From Arion vulgaris (lineage: Eukaryota; Mollusca; Gastropoda; Stylommatophora; Arionidae), in contig CM036754.1 of NCBI GenBank assembly GCA_020796225.1, forward strand, positions 44,825,084 to 44,889,083: a stretch of 64,000 bases of DNA, read 5' to 3'. The first letter of the stretch is position 1, and each line of letters opens with the position of its first letter. This document shows positions 21,308 through 34,419 of this stretch, one piece after another. Below the pieces are notes generated by a model that did not search any database, had not been told where the DNA came from, and worked only from the letters and a program-made list of their open reading frames with translations. The position numbers were made by a program, and so were the translations under genes.

Positions 21308-22926
21308 TACTATTCTATATGTATATATATGTGTATGTTAAATTACTATTCTATATGTATATGTGTATGTTAAATTACTATTCTATATGTATGTATGTGT
21401 GTATGTTAAATTACTATTCTATATGTATATGTGTATGTTAAATTACTATTCTATATGTATATATATGTGTATGTTAAATTACTATTCTATATGTATGTGT
21501 GTATGTTAAATTACTATTCTATATGTATATGTGTATGTTAAATTACTATTCTATATGTATGTGTGTGTATGTTAAATTACTATTCTATATGTATGTGTGT
21601 ATGTTAAATTACTATTCTATATGTATATGTGTATGTTAAATTACTATTCTATATGTATGTGTGTGTATGTTAAATTACTATTCTATATGTATGTGTGTAT
21701 GTTAAATTACTATTCTATATGTATGTGTGTGTGTATGTTAAATTACTATTCTATATGTATGTGTGTATGTTAAATTACTATTCTATATGTATGTGTGTGT
21801 ATGTTAAATTACTATTCTATATGTATGTGTGTGTATGTTAAATTACTATTCTATATGTATGTGTGTATGTTAAATTACTATTCTATATGTATGTGTGTAT
21901 GTTAAATTACTATTCTATATGTATGTGTGTGTATGTTAAATTACTATTCTATATGTATGTGTGTGTGTATGTTAAATTACTATTCTATATGTATGTGTGT
22001 GTATGTTAAATTACTATTCTATATGTATGTGTGTATGTTAAATTACTATTCTATATGTATGTGTGTGTATGTTAAATTACTATTCTATATGTATGTGTGT
22101 ATGTTAAATTACTATTCTATATGTATGTGTGTGTATGTTAAATTACTATTCTATATGTATGTGTGTATGTTAAATTACTATTCTATATGTATGTGTGTAT
22201 GTTAAATTACTATTCTATATGTATGTGTGTGTATGTTAAATTACTATTCTATATGTATGTGTGTGTGTATGTTAAATTACTATTCTATATGTATGTGTGT
22301 ATGTTAAATTACTATTCTATATGTATGTGTGTATGTTAAATTACTATTCTATATGTATGTGTATGTATGTTAAATTACTATTCTATATGTATGTGTGTAT
22401 GTTAAATTACTATTCTATATGTATGTGTGTGTATATTAAATTACTATTCTATATGTATGTGTGTATGTTAAATTACTATTCTATATGTATGTGTGTATGT
22501 TAAATTACTATTCTATATGTATGTGTATGTATGTTAAATTACTATTCTATATGTATGTGTGTATGTTAAATTACTATTCTATATGTATGTGTGTATGTTA
22601 AATTACTATTCTATATGTATGTGTGTATGTTAAATTACTATTCTATATGTATGTGTGTATGTTAAATTACTATTCTATATGTATGTGTGTATGTTAAATT
22701 ACTATTCTATATGTATGTGTGTATGTTAAATTACTATTCTATATGTATGTGTGTATGTTAAATTACTATTCTATATGTATGTGTGTATGTTAAATTACTA
22801 TTCTATATGTATGTGTATGTATGTTAAATTACTATTCTATATGTATGTGTGTGTATGTTAAATTACTATTCTATATGTATGTGTGTATGTTAAATTACTA
22901 TTCTATATGTATGTGTGTATGTTAAA
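21308..22926. repeat. 32-36-bp tandem array (about 48 copies)
   Basis: Units share TTAAATTACTATTCTATATG and a variable TGTATG run, so length changes in steps of 2-4 bp. Left units carry TATATATG, right units TATGTGTG. Confidence 0.95.
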
Positions 22927-23043
22927 TGTTACATAGGTTATATAAATATGATTTGTATTGTTTATCTCCTTTTCTCCACTTCTAGTTTTTTGTGTGCATT
23001 TATTTCGTTATTCATTTTTAGTTACATATTTTCATTTTATTGC

Positions 23044-26000
23044 TGTTAGCAACTTATTATTTAATAACTACATGTTGTGTGTTGTGCGGTAAGTGAAATT
23101 CTTCACTTCTTTGATATCCTTTGCTAATAACGTTGCGTTAGCAACTTATTATTTAATAACTACATGTTGTGTGTTGTGCAGAAGTGAAATTCTTCACTTC
23201 TTTGATATCCTTTGCTAATAACGTTGCCGTTAGCAACTTATTATTTAATAACTACATGTTGTGTGTTGTGCGGCAAGTGAAATTCTTCACTTCTTTGATA
23301 TCCTTTGCTAATAACGTTGCTGTTAGCAACTTATTATTTAATAACTACATGTTGTGTGTTGTGCGGTAAGTGAAATTCTTCACTTCTTGATATCCTTTCT
23401 AATAACGTTGCCGTTAGCAACTTATTATTTAATAATACATGTTGTGTTGTGCGGTAAGTGAAATTCTTCACTTTTTGATATCCTTTGTAATAACGTTGCC
23501 GTTAGCAACTTATTATTTAATAACTACATGTTTGTGTGTTGTGCGGTAAGTGAAATTCTTCACTTCTTTGATATCTTTTGCTAATAACGTTGCTGTTAGC
23601 AACTTATTATTTAATAACTACATGTTGTGTGTTGTGCGGTAAGTGAAATTCTTCACTTCTTTGATATCCTTTGCTAATAACGTTGCTGTTAGCAACTTAT
23701 TATTTAATAACTACATGTTGTGTGTTGTGCGGTAAGTGAAATTCTTCACTTCTTTGATATCTTTTGCTAATAACGTTGCTGTTAGCAACTTATTATTTAA
23801 TAACTACATGTTTGTGTGTTGTGCGGTAAGTGAAATTCTTCACTTCTTTGATATCCTTTGCTAATAACGTTGCTGTTAGCAACTTATTATTTAATAACTA
23901 CATGTTGTGTGTTGTGCGGTAAGTGAAATTCTTCACTTCTTTGATATCTTTTGCTAATAACGTTGCTGTTAGCAACTTATTATTTAATAACTACATGTTG
24001 TGTGTTGTGCGGTAAGTGAAATTCTTCACTTCTTTGATATCCTTTGCTAATAACGTTGCCGTTAGCAACTTATTATTTAATAACTACATGTTGTGTGTTG
24101 TGCGGTAAGTGAAATTCTTCACCTCTTTGATATCCTTTGCTAATAACGTTGCCGTTAGCAACTTATTATTTAATAACTACATGGTGTGTGTTGTGCGGTA
24201 AGTGAAATTCTTCACTTCTTTGATATCCTTTGCTAATAACGTTGCTGTTAGCAACTTATTATTTAATAACTACATGTTTGTGTGTTGTGCGGTAAGTGAA
24301 ATTCTTCACTTCTTTGATATCCTTGTCTAATAACGTTGCTGTCAGCAACTTATTATTTAATAACTACATGTTTGTGTGTTGTGCGGTAAGTGAAATTCTT
24401 CACTTCTTTGATATCCTTTGCTAATAACGTTGCTGTTAGCAACTTATTATTTAATAACTACATGTTTGTGTGTTGTGCGGTAAGTGAAATTCTTCACTTC
24501 TTTGATATCCTTTGCTAATAACGTTGCCGTTAGCAACTTATTATTTAATAACTACATGTTTGTGTGTTGTGCGGTAAGTGAAATTCTTCACTTCTTTGAT
24601 ATCCTTTGCTAATAACGTTGCTGTTAGCAACTTATTATTTAATAACTACATGTTTGTGTGTTGTGCGGTAAGTGAAATTCTTCACTTCTTTGATATCCTT
24701 TGCTAATAACGTTGCTGTTAGCAACTTATTATTTAATAACTACATGTTGTGTGTTGTGCGGTAAGTGAAATTCTTCACTTCTTTGATATCCTTTGCTAAT
24801 AACGTTGCTGTTAGCAACTTATTATTTAATAACTACATGTTGTGTGTTGTGCGGTAAGTGAAATTCTTCACTTCTTTGATATCCTTTGCTAATAACGTTG
24901 CTGTTAGCAACTTATTATTTAATAACTACATGTTGTGTGTTGTGCGGTAAGTGAAATTCTTCACCTCTTTGATATCATTTGCTAATAACGTTGCTGTTAG
25001 CAACTTATTATTTAATAACTACATGTTGTGTGTTGTGCGGTAAGTGAAATTCTTCACTTCTTTGATATCCTTTGCTAATAACGTTGCTGTTAGCAACTTA
25101 TTATTTAATAACTACATGTTTGTGTGTTGTGCGGTAAGTGAAATTCTTCACTTCTTTGATATCCTTTGCTAATAACGTTGCTGTTAGCAACTTATTATTT
25201 AATAACTACATGTTTGTGTGTTGTGCGGTAAGTGAAATTCTTCACCTCTTTGATATCATTTGCTAATAACGTTGCTGTTAGCAACTTATTATTTAATAAC
25301 TACATGTTGTGTGTTGTGCGGTAAGTGAAATTCTTCACTTCTTTGATATCCTTTGCTAATAACGTTGCTGTTAGCAACTTATTATTTAATAACTACATGT
25401 TTGTGTGTTGTGCGGTAAGTGAAATTCTTCACTTCTTTGATATCCTTTGCTAATAACGTTGCTGTTAGCAACTTATTATTTAATAACTACATGGTGTGTG
25501 TTGTGCGGTAAGTGAAATTCTTCACTTCTTTGATATCCTTTAAATAACGTTGCTGTTAGCAACTTATTATTTAATAACTACATGTTGTGTGTTGTGCGGT
25601 AAGTGAAATTCTTCACTTCTTTGATATCCTTTGCTAATAACGTTGCTGTTAGCAACTTATTATTTAATAACTACATGTTTGTGTGTTGTGCGGTAAGTGA
25701 AATTCTTCACTTCTTTGATATCCTTTGCTAATAACGTTGCTGTTAGCAACTTATTATTTAATAACTACATGTTTGTGTGTTGTGCGGTAAGTGAAATTCT
25801 TCACTTCTTTGATATCCTTTGCTAATAACGTTGCGTTAGCAACTTATTATTTAATAACTACATGTTTGTGTGTTGTGCGGTAAGTGAAATTCTTCACTTC
25901 TTTGATATCCTTTGCTAATAACGTTGCTGTTAGCAACTTATTATTTAATAACTACATGTTGTGTGTTGTGCGGTAAGTGAAATTCTTCACTTCTTTGATA

Positions 26001-26579
26001 TCCTTTGCTAATAACGTTGCTGTTAGCAACTTATTATTTAATAACTACATGTTTGTGTGTTGTGCGGTAAGTGAAATTCTTCACTTCTTTGATATCCTTT
26101 GCTAATAACGTTGCTGTTAGCAACTTATTATTTAATAACTACATGTTTGTGTGTTGTGCGGTAAGTGAAATTCTTCACTTCTTTGATATCCTTTGCTAAT
26201 AACGTTGCCGTTAGCAACTTATTATTTAATAACTACATGTTTGTGTGTTGTGCGGTAAGTGAAATTCTTCACTTCTTTGATATCCTTTGCTAATAACGTT
26301 GCTGTTAGCAACTTATTATTTAATAACTACATGTTGTGTGTTGTGCGGTAAGTGAAATTCTTCACTTCTTTGATATCCTTTGCTAATAACGTTGCTGTTA
26401 GCAACTTATTATTTAATAACTACATGTTTGTGTGTTGTGCGGTAAGTGAAATTCTTCACTTCTTTGATATCCTTTGCTAATAACGTTGCTGTTAGCAACT
26501 TATTATTTAATAACTACATGTTGTGTGTTGTGCGGTAAGTGAAATTCTTCACTTCTTTGATATCCTTTGCTAATAACGT
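23044..26579. repeat. About 93-bp tandem array (about 38 copies)
   Basis: Units contain GTTAGCAACTTATTATTTAA, GTGCGGTAAGTGAAATTCTT and GATATCCTTTGCTAATAACG. Frequent variants are an extra T in GTTTGTGTG and C/T at GTTGC[CT]GTTAGC. Each unit holds a GAAATTCTTCACTTC segment similar to the dispersed repeat at 20510. The right flank (GTTTTGATATTTTGTAAAAC) also matches that repeat. Confidence 0.95.
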
Positions 26580-27300
26580 TTGTGTGTATTGTTATTGTTT
26601 TGATATTTTGTAAAACTACAGTACTTTTTTTTTTTTACGTGCTTCGCTCAAAATGATTGACAAGGAATGGCGTCCAGAGAGCTATTTAAGAAGTAATGGA
26701 ATTTATTTAGAGCCGGTACAGAGGCGGATCTGCGCAGGATTGAGGTGGGATAAAGAGGAAATCAATATATGAATCTGTCGGACAGGAAACCAAACATTCA
26801 ATACTAAGGAAGCGCTTTCTTGTGCGTAGGTGCGTGCTACACGCGACAATATTTATAGCAACATGGACGACGTGTCCACTGTCCACTTTTTGTGTGCAGC
26901 TTTTATCTAGAAGAGATGCAGCACTGAATCGCTGCCTTTCATATTTGTGTGGAATATTCTGCAAACATTATCATACCTACTTTGTGTTACCGGAGCCAAA
27001 CATGAACAATCAGCAAAGCACAGTAGCCCTCTTCCCCAAATGGCTACATGTGAAATGTGATGCCGGCGAAAAGTACCATGAAAACGTGGATATATGGCAT
27101 AGCAGAATTCTGAGAAAAAGCAGACATAAAATTCTGTAAGCAAATAAAATTGTAAAGGAACCATTTTTCATGCCATGAGGTAGAATAGAAAAAGGTGTTA
27201 GGCTCGTATTTTTTTATTGACTATCATCACACGTTGGGTGATGTGATCACATGTCACGTCGGTCATCTTTACTTCTTAGTTATTTTATAGCACCCAATTA
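26580..27300. other. Unassigned single-copy DNA
   Basis: Contains a poly-T run near 26630. Overlapping open frames of 85-105 codons near 26700-27165 lack family resemblance, so no gene is called. Confidence 0.35.
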
Positions 27301-27305
27301 AGGTT

Positions 27306-27404
27306 GGGTCAACTGGAGAGCCTTAACTGCACTTTCACTGGGGAAGTGAACCCGTACCATACGTTTAGAAAGCGAGTGCACTAATCACTAGGCTGTCGCG
27401 CCTC
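27306..27404 (-). mobile_element. tRNA-derived SINE head
   Basis: Minus strand: GACAGCCTAGTGATTAGTGC (A-box-like) and GGGTTCACTTCCCC (B-box) in correct order. Confidence 0.6.
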
Positions 27405-27496
27405 ACGGAATACGGTATATCACAACAGCACGGTCCGTATTCGAACCCAAGATCTTCGGATCGCAAGGCGTAACCACTTATCCACCGAGACCCCCG
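27405..27496 (-). mobile_element. tRNA-derived SINE head flush with a satellite
   Basis: Minus strand begins GGGGGTCTCGGTGGATAAGT, with A-box-like TGGATAAGTGG and B box GGGTTCGAATA. Its first base touches the first unit of the 53-bp array. Confidence 0.7.
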
Positions 27497-28527
27497 AGTC
27501 ATTTCTGTAAACTATTGAAATATTAAACACTTTGACACAGTGATCTGTGAGTCATTTCTGTCAACTATTGAAATATTAAACACTTTGACACAGTGATCTG
27601 TGAGTCATTTCTGTAAACTATTGAAATATTAAACACTTTGACACAGTGATCTGTGAGTCATTTCTGTAAACTATTGAAATATTAAACACTTTGACACAGT
27701 GATCTGTGAGTCATTTCTGTAAACTATTGAAATATTAAACACTTTGACACAGTGATCTGTGAGTCATTTCTGTAAACTATTGAAATATTAAACACTTTGA
27801 CACAGTGATCCGTGAGTCATTTCTGTCAACTATTGAAATATTAAACACTTTGACACAGTGATCTGTGAGTCATTTCTGTAAACTATTGAAATATTAAACA
27901 CTTTGACACAGTGATCTGTGAGTCATTTCTGTAAACTATTGAAATATTAAACACTTTGACACAGTGATCCGTGAGTCATTTCTGTAAACTATTGAAATAT
28001 TAAACACTTTGACACAGTGATCTGTGAGTCATTTCTGTAAACTATTGAAATATTAAACACTTTGACACAGTGATCCGTGAATCATTTCTGTAAACTATTG
28101 AAATATTAAACACTTTGACACAGTGATCCGTGAGTCATTTCTGTAAACTATTGAAATATTAAACACTTTGACACAGTGATCTGTGAGTCATTTCTGTAAA
28201 CTATTGAAATATTAAACACTTTGACACAGTGATCCGTGAATCATTTCTGTAAACTATTGAAATATTAAACACTTTGACACAGTGATCCGTGAATCATTTC
28301 TGTAAACTATTGAAATATTAAACACTTTGACACAGTGATCTGTGAGTCATTTCTGTAAACTATTGAAATATTAAACACTTTGACACAGTGATCCGTGAAT
28401 CATTTCTGTAAACTATTGAAATATTAAACACTTTGACACAGTGATCTGTGAGTCATTTCTGTAAACTATTGAAATATTAAACACTTTGACACAATGATCT
28501 GTGAGTCATTTCTGTAAACTACTGCAA
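27497..28527. repeat. 53-bp tandem array (about 19 copies)
   Basis: Units contain GAGTCATTTCTGTAAACTAT and ACTTTGACACAGTGATC; TGTGAGTC, CGTGAGTC and CGTGAATC variants are interspersed. Confidence 0.95.
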
Positions 28528-29021
28528 TATTAACAATCTATAACAAAAATCTTTAACCTGGTCTCAGAGTAAGATTTATCTTAGAAAAATTTTATTCTCT
28601 TGAGGAGATTAGAAGAATATCGAGATTGTTTTTGATTAACTTTGAACCTTCTGGAATTATTGTATGTTTTATCCTGATATTTTCTGAAACTCTATCTTAT
28701 CTATTTCAACTCGCTAGACGTAACTGTCTAGACAAAATTCTAATATCTGTATCTTTGTGTCTCCAACTATCATATCAGTTTGTGTGTTTCTTCTACAGCA
28801 GTATTGTACAACATGGAGCCTATGTGATAGATCTCGTGCGCCACATTTGTATGCTGCCGGCTTTTAAGACTAATCAGAATTTCAAGAAGGAAAAGGGGCG
28901 GGGGTTGATTTCTGAATAACAATATGTTTCAGGTTGTATTTTTGTTAGCGTAATATTTCTTTAACATAACTTTTAATTAGGATTAAGTTATGTGTACGCC
29001 CGGATGTTGTTGATGTTCGTA
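28528..29021. other. Unassigned DNA
   Basis: An open frame of 97 codons (28626-28919) is rich in hydrophobic residues but has no recognisable family, splice context or codon bias. Confidence 0.3.
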
Positions 29022-29256
29022 ATGGGAGCAAAGAATAGTAAAACTGCGACCTACAAGGCATGTCGTAAGAGGCGATTGAGATAGGGGCCTAGGGAAGCTA
29101 CCTTAGTAAATAAAAAGCTGCTACGCAGAAATTGGACTTGCTGGACTTCTTGTAGGCACATAACTGGCACAACGTACAATCTATCTTAGGCTCAGATCAC
29201 ATATAAATCACAAAGAGGGCTAATAAGCGGCGATAGGAGCGTTCGAAGAAGAAGTT
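29022..29256 (+). mobile_element. Interspersed repeat family C, (AAG)n-tailed
   Basis: Best-preserved + strand copy: GCGACCTACAAGGCATGTCG, GATAGGGGCCTAGGGAAGCT, ending TTCGAAGAAGAAG. Confidence 0.8.
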
Positions 29257-29297
29257 ATCTGTTATTATTGTTTATTCGTGTTATTATTAATATTTAT

Positions 29298-29330
29298 GTG
29301 GGCGCCGATAGCCAGTCGATAGCACGCTGC
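29298..29330 (+). mobile_element. tRNA-like head seeding the 47-bp array
   Basis: GGGCGCCGATAGCCAGTCGA then TAGCACGCTGCGCTAG resembles a tRNA D-arm and A box and runs directly into the array. Confidence 0.55.
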
Positions 29331-29708
29331 GCTAGTAACTGCTAGTGCCGTGGTTGTACACGGTGCGCTAGTAACCGCTTGTGCCGTAGAAATTCTGTGG
29401 TTGTACAGGCTGCGTTAGTAACTGCTTGTGCCGTGGAAATGTCGTTGTTGTACAGGCTGCGTTAGTAACTTGCTTGTACCGTGGAAATGTCGTTGTTGTA
29501 CAGGCTGCGTTAGTAACTGCTTGTGCCGTGGAAATGTCGTTGTTGTACACGCTGCGCTAGTAACCGCTAGTACCGTGGAAATGTCGTGGTTGTACAGGCT
29601 GCGCTAGTAACCGCTTGTACCGTGGAAATATCGTGGTTGTACAGGCTGCGCTAGAAACCGCTTGTACCGTGGAAATGTCGTGGTTGTACACGCTGCGCTA
29701 GTAACCGG
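29318..29708 (+). repeat. About 47-bp tandem array (about 8 copies)
   Basis: Units contain GCTGCGCTAGTAACCGCTTG and GTACCGTGGAAATGTCGTGG. The unit corresponds to the anticodon-to-B-box part of the tRNA-like head at 29298. Confidence 0.9.
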
Positions 29709-29908
29709 GTTAATCAACTAGTATACAAATATATATATACTCTAAACATGGCAACAAGAAACAATACGCCAGTGAGTCTTATTGTAAACACGCCATGGAC
29801 ACGTCCGGAGTGAAATGAAGATATTCCAAACTGAAAATGAAACTGTCAACATTGTTTACTTAACTTATCGATAACATTGTTTGTTACTTCGGACAGAACT
29901 CTGTTTAT

Positions 29909-31004
29909 TTAGTTTAGTTAATAAATTATCATTACTGCATGTAGAACTACTTAGTTTAGTTAATAAATTATCATTACTACATGTAGAACTATTTAGTTTA
30001 GTTAATAAATTATCATTAATGCATGTAGAACTACTTAGTTTAGTTAATAAATTATCATTACTGCATGTAGAACTACTTAGTTTAGTTAATAAATTATCAT
30101 TACTGCATGTAGAACTACTTAGTTTAGTTAATAAATTATCAATACTACATGTAGAACTACTTAGTTTAGTTAATAAATTATCATTACTGCATGTAGAACT
30201 ATTTAGTTTAGTTAATAAATTATCAATACTGCATGTAGAACTACTTAGTTTAGTTAATAAATTATCATTACTGCATGTAGAACTACTTAGTTTAGTTAAT
30301 AAATTATCAATACTGCATGTAGAACTATTTAGTTTAGTTAATAAATTATCAATACTGCATGTAGAACTACTTAGTTTAGTTAATAAATTATCATTACTGC
30401 ATGTAGAACTACTTAGTTTAGTTAATAAATTATCAATACTGCATGTAGAACTATTTAGTTTAGTTAATAAATTATCAATACTGCATGTAGAACTACTTAG
30501 TTTAGTTAATAAATTATCATTACTGCATGTAGAACTACTTAGTTTAGTTAATAAATTATCAATACTGCATGTAGAACTATTTAGTTTAGTTAATAAATTA
30601 TCAATACTGCATGTAGAACTACTTAGTTTAGTTAATAAATTATCATTACTGCATGTAGAACTACTTAGTTTAGTTAATAAATTATCAATACTGCATGTAG
30701 AACTATTTAGTTTAGTTAATAAATTATCATTACTGCATGTAGAACTACTTAGTTTAGTTAATAAATTATCATTACTACATGTAGAACTACTTAGTTTAGT
30801 TAATAAATTATCATTACTGCATGTAGAACTACTTAGTTTAGTTAATAAATTATCATTACTACATGTAGAACTACTTAGTTTAGTTAATAAATTATCATTA
30901 CTGCATGTAGAACTACTTAGTTTAGTTAATAAATTATCATTACTGCATGTAGAACTACTTAGTTTAGTTAATAAATTATCATTACTGCATGTAGAACTAC
31001 TTAG
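29909..31004. repeat. 42-bp tandem array (26 copies)
   Basis: Units contain TTAGTTTAGTTAATAAATTA and CATGTAGAACTA. Because 42 is a multiple of three and one frame lacks stops, a 388-codon open frame runs through (repeats of SLVNKLSLLHVE). No start context, splice sites or non-repeat coding sequence support translation. Variants recur in the order of a larger repeat of three units. Confidence 0.95.
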
Positions 31005-31059
31005 TGGAGAAGCGATCTGGTCTTCTCCTCAGAATGTCCTTTACTAACTGACGACTTAT

Positions 31060-31305
31060 TTTTCGTCGTACGCTCCATATCAACCACTTGTTCAACAACT
31101 ATTTGTATGTTATTTGCATGTGATCTGAGTCTAAGAGCGAATGTACGTTGTGCCAGTTATGCGCCTACAAATAGGTCAGCACATCAGATTTCTGCGACGC
31201 TTTTTATTTACTAGGGTAGCTTCCTACATCGCTACTACTTTTGCCTTGTAGGTCGTAATGTTAATATTCTTTGCTTCCCTTGCAAGCCGCGACAGGACAC
31301 GGACA
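31060..31305 (-). mobile_element. Interspersed repeat family C
   Basis: Minus copy with CGTACGCTCCATATCAACCA on one side and TTGCCTTGTAGGTCGTAATG on the other. 31306-31640 is unassigned apart from a poly-T run near 31457. Confidence 0.75.
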
Positions 31306-31640
31306 ACGACTAATGACACACGTTTTTCGTTGGTAAACTGTTCTTCGGCGTGATCCTCATCACATCACCCATCGTGTGCCGACGGTCAATGAAAAATACA
31401 GGCCTAACACTGTATTGCCCTTATGTACCACGAGATATGAAAGGGTTCCTTTACTTTTTTTTTTTAAAAACTATTCTTCATTGATTTCCAGGACAGCGCT
31501 GTTGTATGGCTTCAACCCGCTTGATTTCTTATTCTTGGAGTCTGGCTACGGTTGCAGATTCACTTTCTTTCCTTGATTCGTTAACGTCACACGCCCTCCC
31601 CAACCCCTGTCTTTTCAGGATGTCAAAATCCTCATACAGA

Positions 31641-33258
31641 GAAAAATCTGCAGTAGACTGGAAGACAAACACTGGATATGATTATGAGAAAATCTGCAGT
31701 AGACTGGAAGACAAACACTAGATATGATTATGAGAAAATCTGCAGTAGACTGGAAGACAAACACTGGATATGATTATGAGAAAATCTGCAGTAGACTGAA
31801 AGACAAACACTAGATATGATTATGAGAAAATCTGCAGTAGACTGGAAGACAAACACTGGATATGATTAGGAGAAAATATCTGCAGTAGACTGGAAGACAA
31901 ACACTAGATATGATTATGAGAAAATCTGCAGTAGACTGAAAGACAAACACTAGATACGATTATGAGAAAATCTGTAGTAGACTGGAAGACAAACACTGGA
32001 TATGATTATGAGAAAATCTGCAGTAGACTGAAAGACAAACACTAGATATGATTATGAGAAAATCTGCAGTAGACTGGAAGACAAACACTAGATATGATTA
32101 TGAGAAAATCTGCAGTAGACTGGAAGACAAACACTGGATATGATTAGGAGAAAATATCTGCAGTAGACTGGAAGACAAACACTAGATATGATTATGAGAA
32201 AATCTGCAGTAGACTGAAAGACAAACACTAGATACGATTATGAGAAAATCTGTAGTAGACTGGAAGACAAACACTGGATATGATTATGAGAAAATCTGCA
32301 GAGACTGGAAGACAAACACTGGATATGATTATGAGAAAATCTGCAGTAGACTGGAAGACAAATACTAGATATGATTATGAGAAAATCTGCAGTAGACTGA
32401 AAGACAAACACTAGATATGATTATGAGAAAATCTGCAGTAGACTGAAAGACAAACACTGGATATGATTATGAGAAAATCTGCAGTAGACTGAAAGACAAA
32501 CACTGGATATGATTATGAGAAAATCTGCAGTAGACTGAAAGACAAACACTGGATATGATTATGAGAAAATCTGCAGTAGACTGGAAGACAAACACTAGAT
32601 ATGATTATGAGAAAATCTGCAGTAGACTGGAAGACAAACACTAGATATGATTATGAGAAAATCTGCAGTAGACTGGAAGACAAACACTGGATATGATTAT
32701 GAGAAAATCTGCAGTAGACTGGAAGACAAACACTTGATATGATTATGAGAAAATCTGCAGTAGACTGGAAGACAAACACTAGATATGATTATGAGAAAAT
32801 CTGCAGTAGACTGAAAGACAAACACTAGATATGATTAGGAGAAAATCTGCAGTAGACTGAAAGACAAACACTGGATATGATTATGAGAAAATCTGCAGTA
32901 GACTGGAAGACAAACACTGGATATGATTATGAGAAAATCTGCAGTAGACTGAAAGACATACACTAGATATGATTATGAGAAAATCTGCAGTAGACTGAAA
33001 GACAAACACTAGATATGATTATGAGAAAATCTGCAGTAGACTGGAAGACAAACACTAGATATGATTATGAGAAAATCTGCAGTAGACTGGAAGACAAACA
33101 CTAGATATGATTATGAGAAAATCTGCAGTAGACTGGAAGACAAACACTAGATATGATTATGAGAAAATCTGCAGTAGACTGAAAGACAAACACTGGATAT
33201 GATTATGAGAAAATCTGCAGTAGACTGGAAGACAAACACTGGATATGATTATGAGAAA
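31641..33258. repeat. 46-bp tandem array (about 35 copies) with higher-order repeat
   Basis: Units contain AGACTGGAAGACAAACACT and GATATGATTATGAGAAAATC. A block of six units with private variants (GATTAGGAG, AAAATATCTGC, GATACGATT, TCTGTAGT) starts at 31858 and recurs 278 bp later at 32136. Confidence 0.95.
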
Positions 33259-33340
33259 AGACTTCTTCAAAGAAATAAGGAGAGATCTAAGAACAGACCA
33301 GGTCATTATATTTGGCCTACATACCAGACTCAACATACAC

Positions 33341-33484
33341 TTACATAGTTATTGATTATTGATTATTGGTTATTGGTTATTAATTATTGGTTATTGATTA
33401 TTGGTTATTGATTATTGGTTATTGTTTATTGGTTATTGATTATTGGTTATTGATTATTGGTTATTGGTTATTGGTTATTGGTTA
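33341..33484 (-). repeat. LINE 3' tail expanded to TTATTGG/TTATTGA repeats
   Basis: About 20 heptamers alternate TTATTGG and TTATTGA and end exactly at the family 1 LINE terminus. A short version lies at 18738-18760. Confidence 0.85.
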
Positions 33485-34240
33485 CTAAACTGACGTCATT
33501 GCACTCCGGGCATACCCATAGGTGCTCAGTCTCCCCAACAGATATCGAAGAGAGCACACTGATGATTCCGTGTCTCGCTGATTAAACACACCTCTCACTC
33601 TGCCTCTCAGGCCTCCAGTTCGACTTGTACAACGGGTAACTCCAAACTGCCTAAATCGCTTGATCGATTCAACATCGATTTTAGTGTCCTCATCCAACAG
33701 ACAGTCGCGAAGAGACCGAAGAATATCCCTTATCCATCTTCAACTCCCCAACAATCGAAGCTGTTGATGCAAGCCTGTCCGCTCTCTCATTACTGTAAAC
33801 ACCCGCATGCCCAGGACAGTATATCCACGTAAGCCGCTGGAGGTTAGAAACTTCTATGACACCACTCATACCGAAACCTGCCCTTCTGGATCTTGTGAAG
33901 CATCGACTGAGAGTCAGATACAACAACGGCTCCAGTAAATGAAGTCCCAGAGAGCCAATGGAGGGCAGCAGTAACGACCTCAACCTCCATCCTCATACTA
34001 GAAGTAGTTGTCCTGTACGCCCCACTTCGCTCTGCAACAACCCTACCATGCGCATTAGCCAAGAAACCCCAGCCGGATTTCTCACCACGTTGAACCGACC
34101 ATCGGTATATACAACAACATCATCATCCCTTGCATTATCTTCTATCAGCTGCTTAACTGCGAGATGAGCCTTCATGTTGCCCCCAATCTCTACATTCTCT
34201 TCCAAGAGTAATGATAACGTTGAGATAGTTGGTCATGCTA
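33485..34240 (-). mobile_element. LINE family 1 RNase H domain and 3' end (best copy)
   Basis: The minus strand carries a nearly whole RNase H domain in shifted frames: VVVYTDGRFNVV (first catalytic D), SSMRMEVEVVTAALHWLSG (catalytic E), VVSDSQSML (catalytic D), LTWIYCPGHAGV and NERADRLAS (H and last D). It is followed by LLDEDTKIDVESI and the 3' noncoding end. This is the single-copy reference for the 36-bp array at 1-1736. Frameshifts near 33850, 33980 and 34050 make it a pseudogene. Confidence 0.85.
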
Positions 34241-34419
34241 CCATCTGTTGGGATCCATTCTTCCCTTTTGGTAGGGTCGCAACCGTAGTCACATGGCCAA
34301 TTGTTCTCTCTGCCTGGGCCATCCACGACATGCCACGCTTGATTCTCGTGCCCTTAACATCATTAGTGTTCTTGTGCAGTGGATGTCTCTTACATAGACT
34401 ATGAATAAGTCAAACAGCT
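34241..34419 (-). mobile_element. Probable LINE fragment between RNase H pieces
   Basis: Minus strand reads KGTRIKRGMSWMAQAERTI and similar. Its place suggests the C-terminus of the RNase H LINE at 34612-34910, but the link is not certain. Confidence 0.4.

Noticed and set aside
21308..22926. Telomere-like or centromeric repeat
   Set aside because: The unit has no TTAGGG-type motif and the array is only 1.6 kb; no evidence for a chromosomal role.
26822..27139. 105-codon open frame as a host exon
   Set aside because: Overlapping opposite frames of similar length, no recognised family and no convincing splice sites.
28626..28919. 97-codon hydrophobic open frame as a membrane protein
   Set aside because: AT-rich DNA yields such leucine/phenylalanine-rich frames by chance; no supporting features.
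29881..31047. 388-codon open frame of SLVNKLSLLHVE repeats
   Set aside because: It is a by-product of a 42-bp unit without stops in one frame; only about 10 non-repeat codons flank it on each side.
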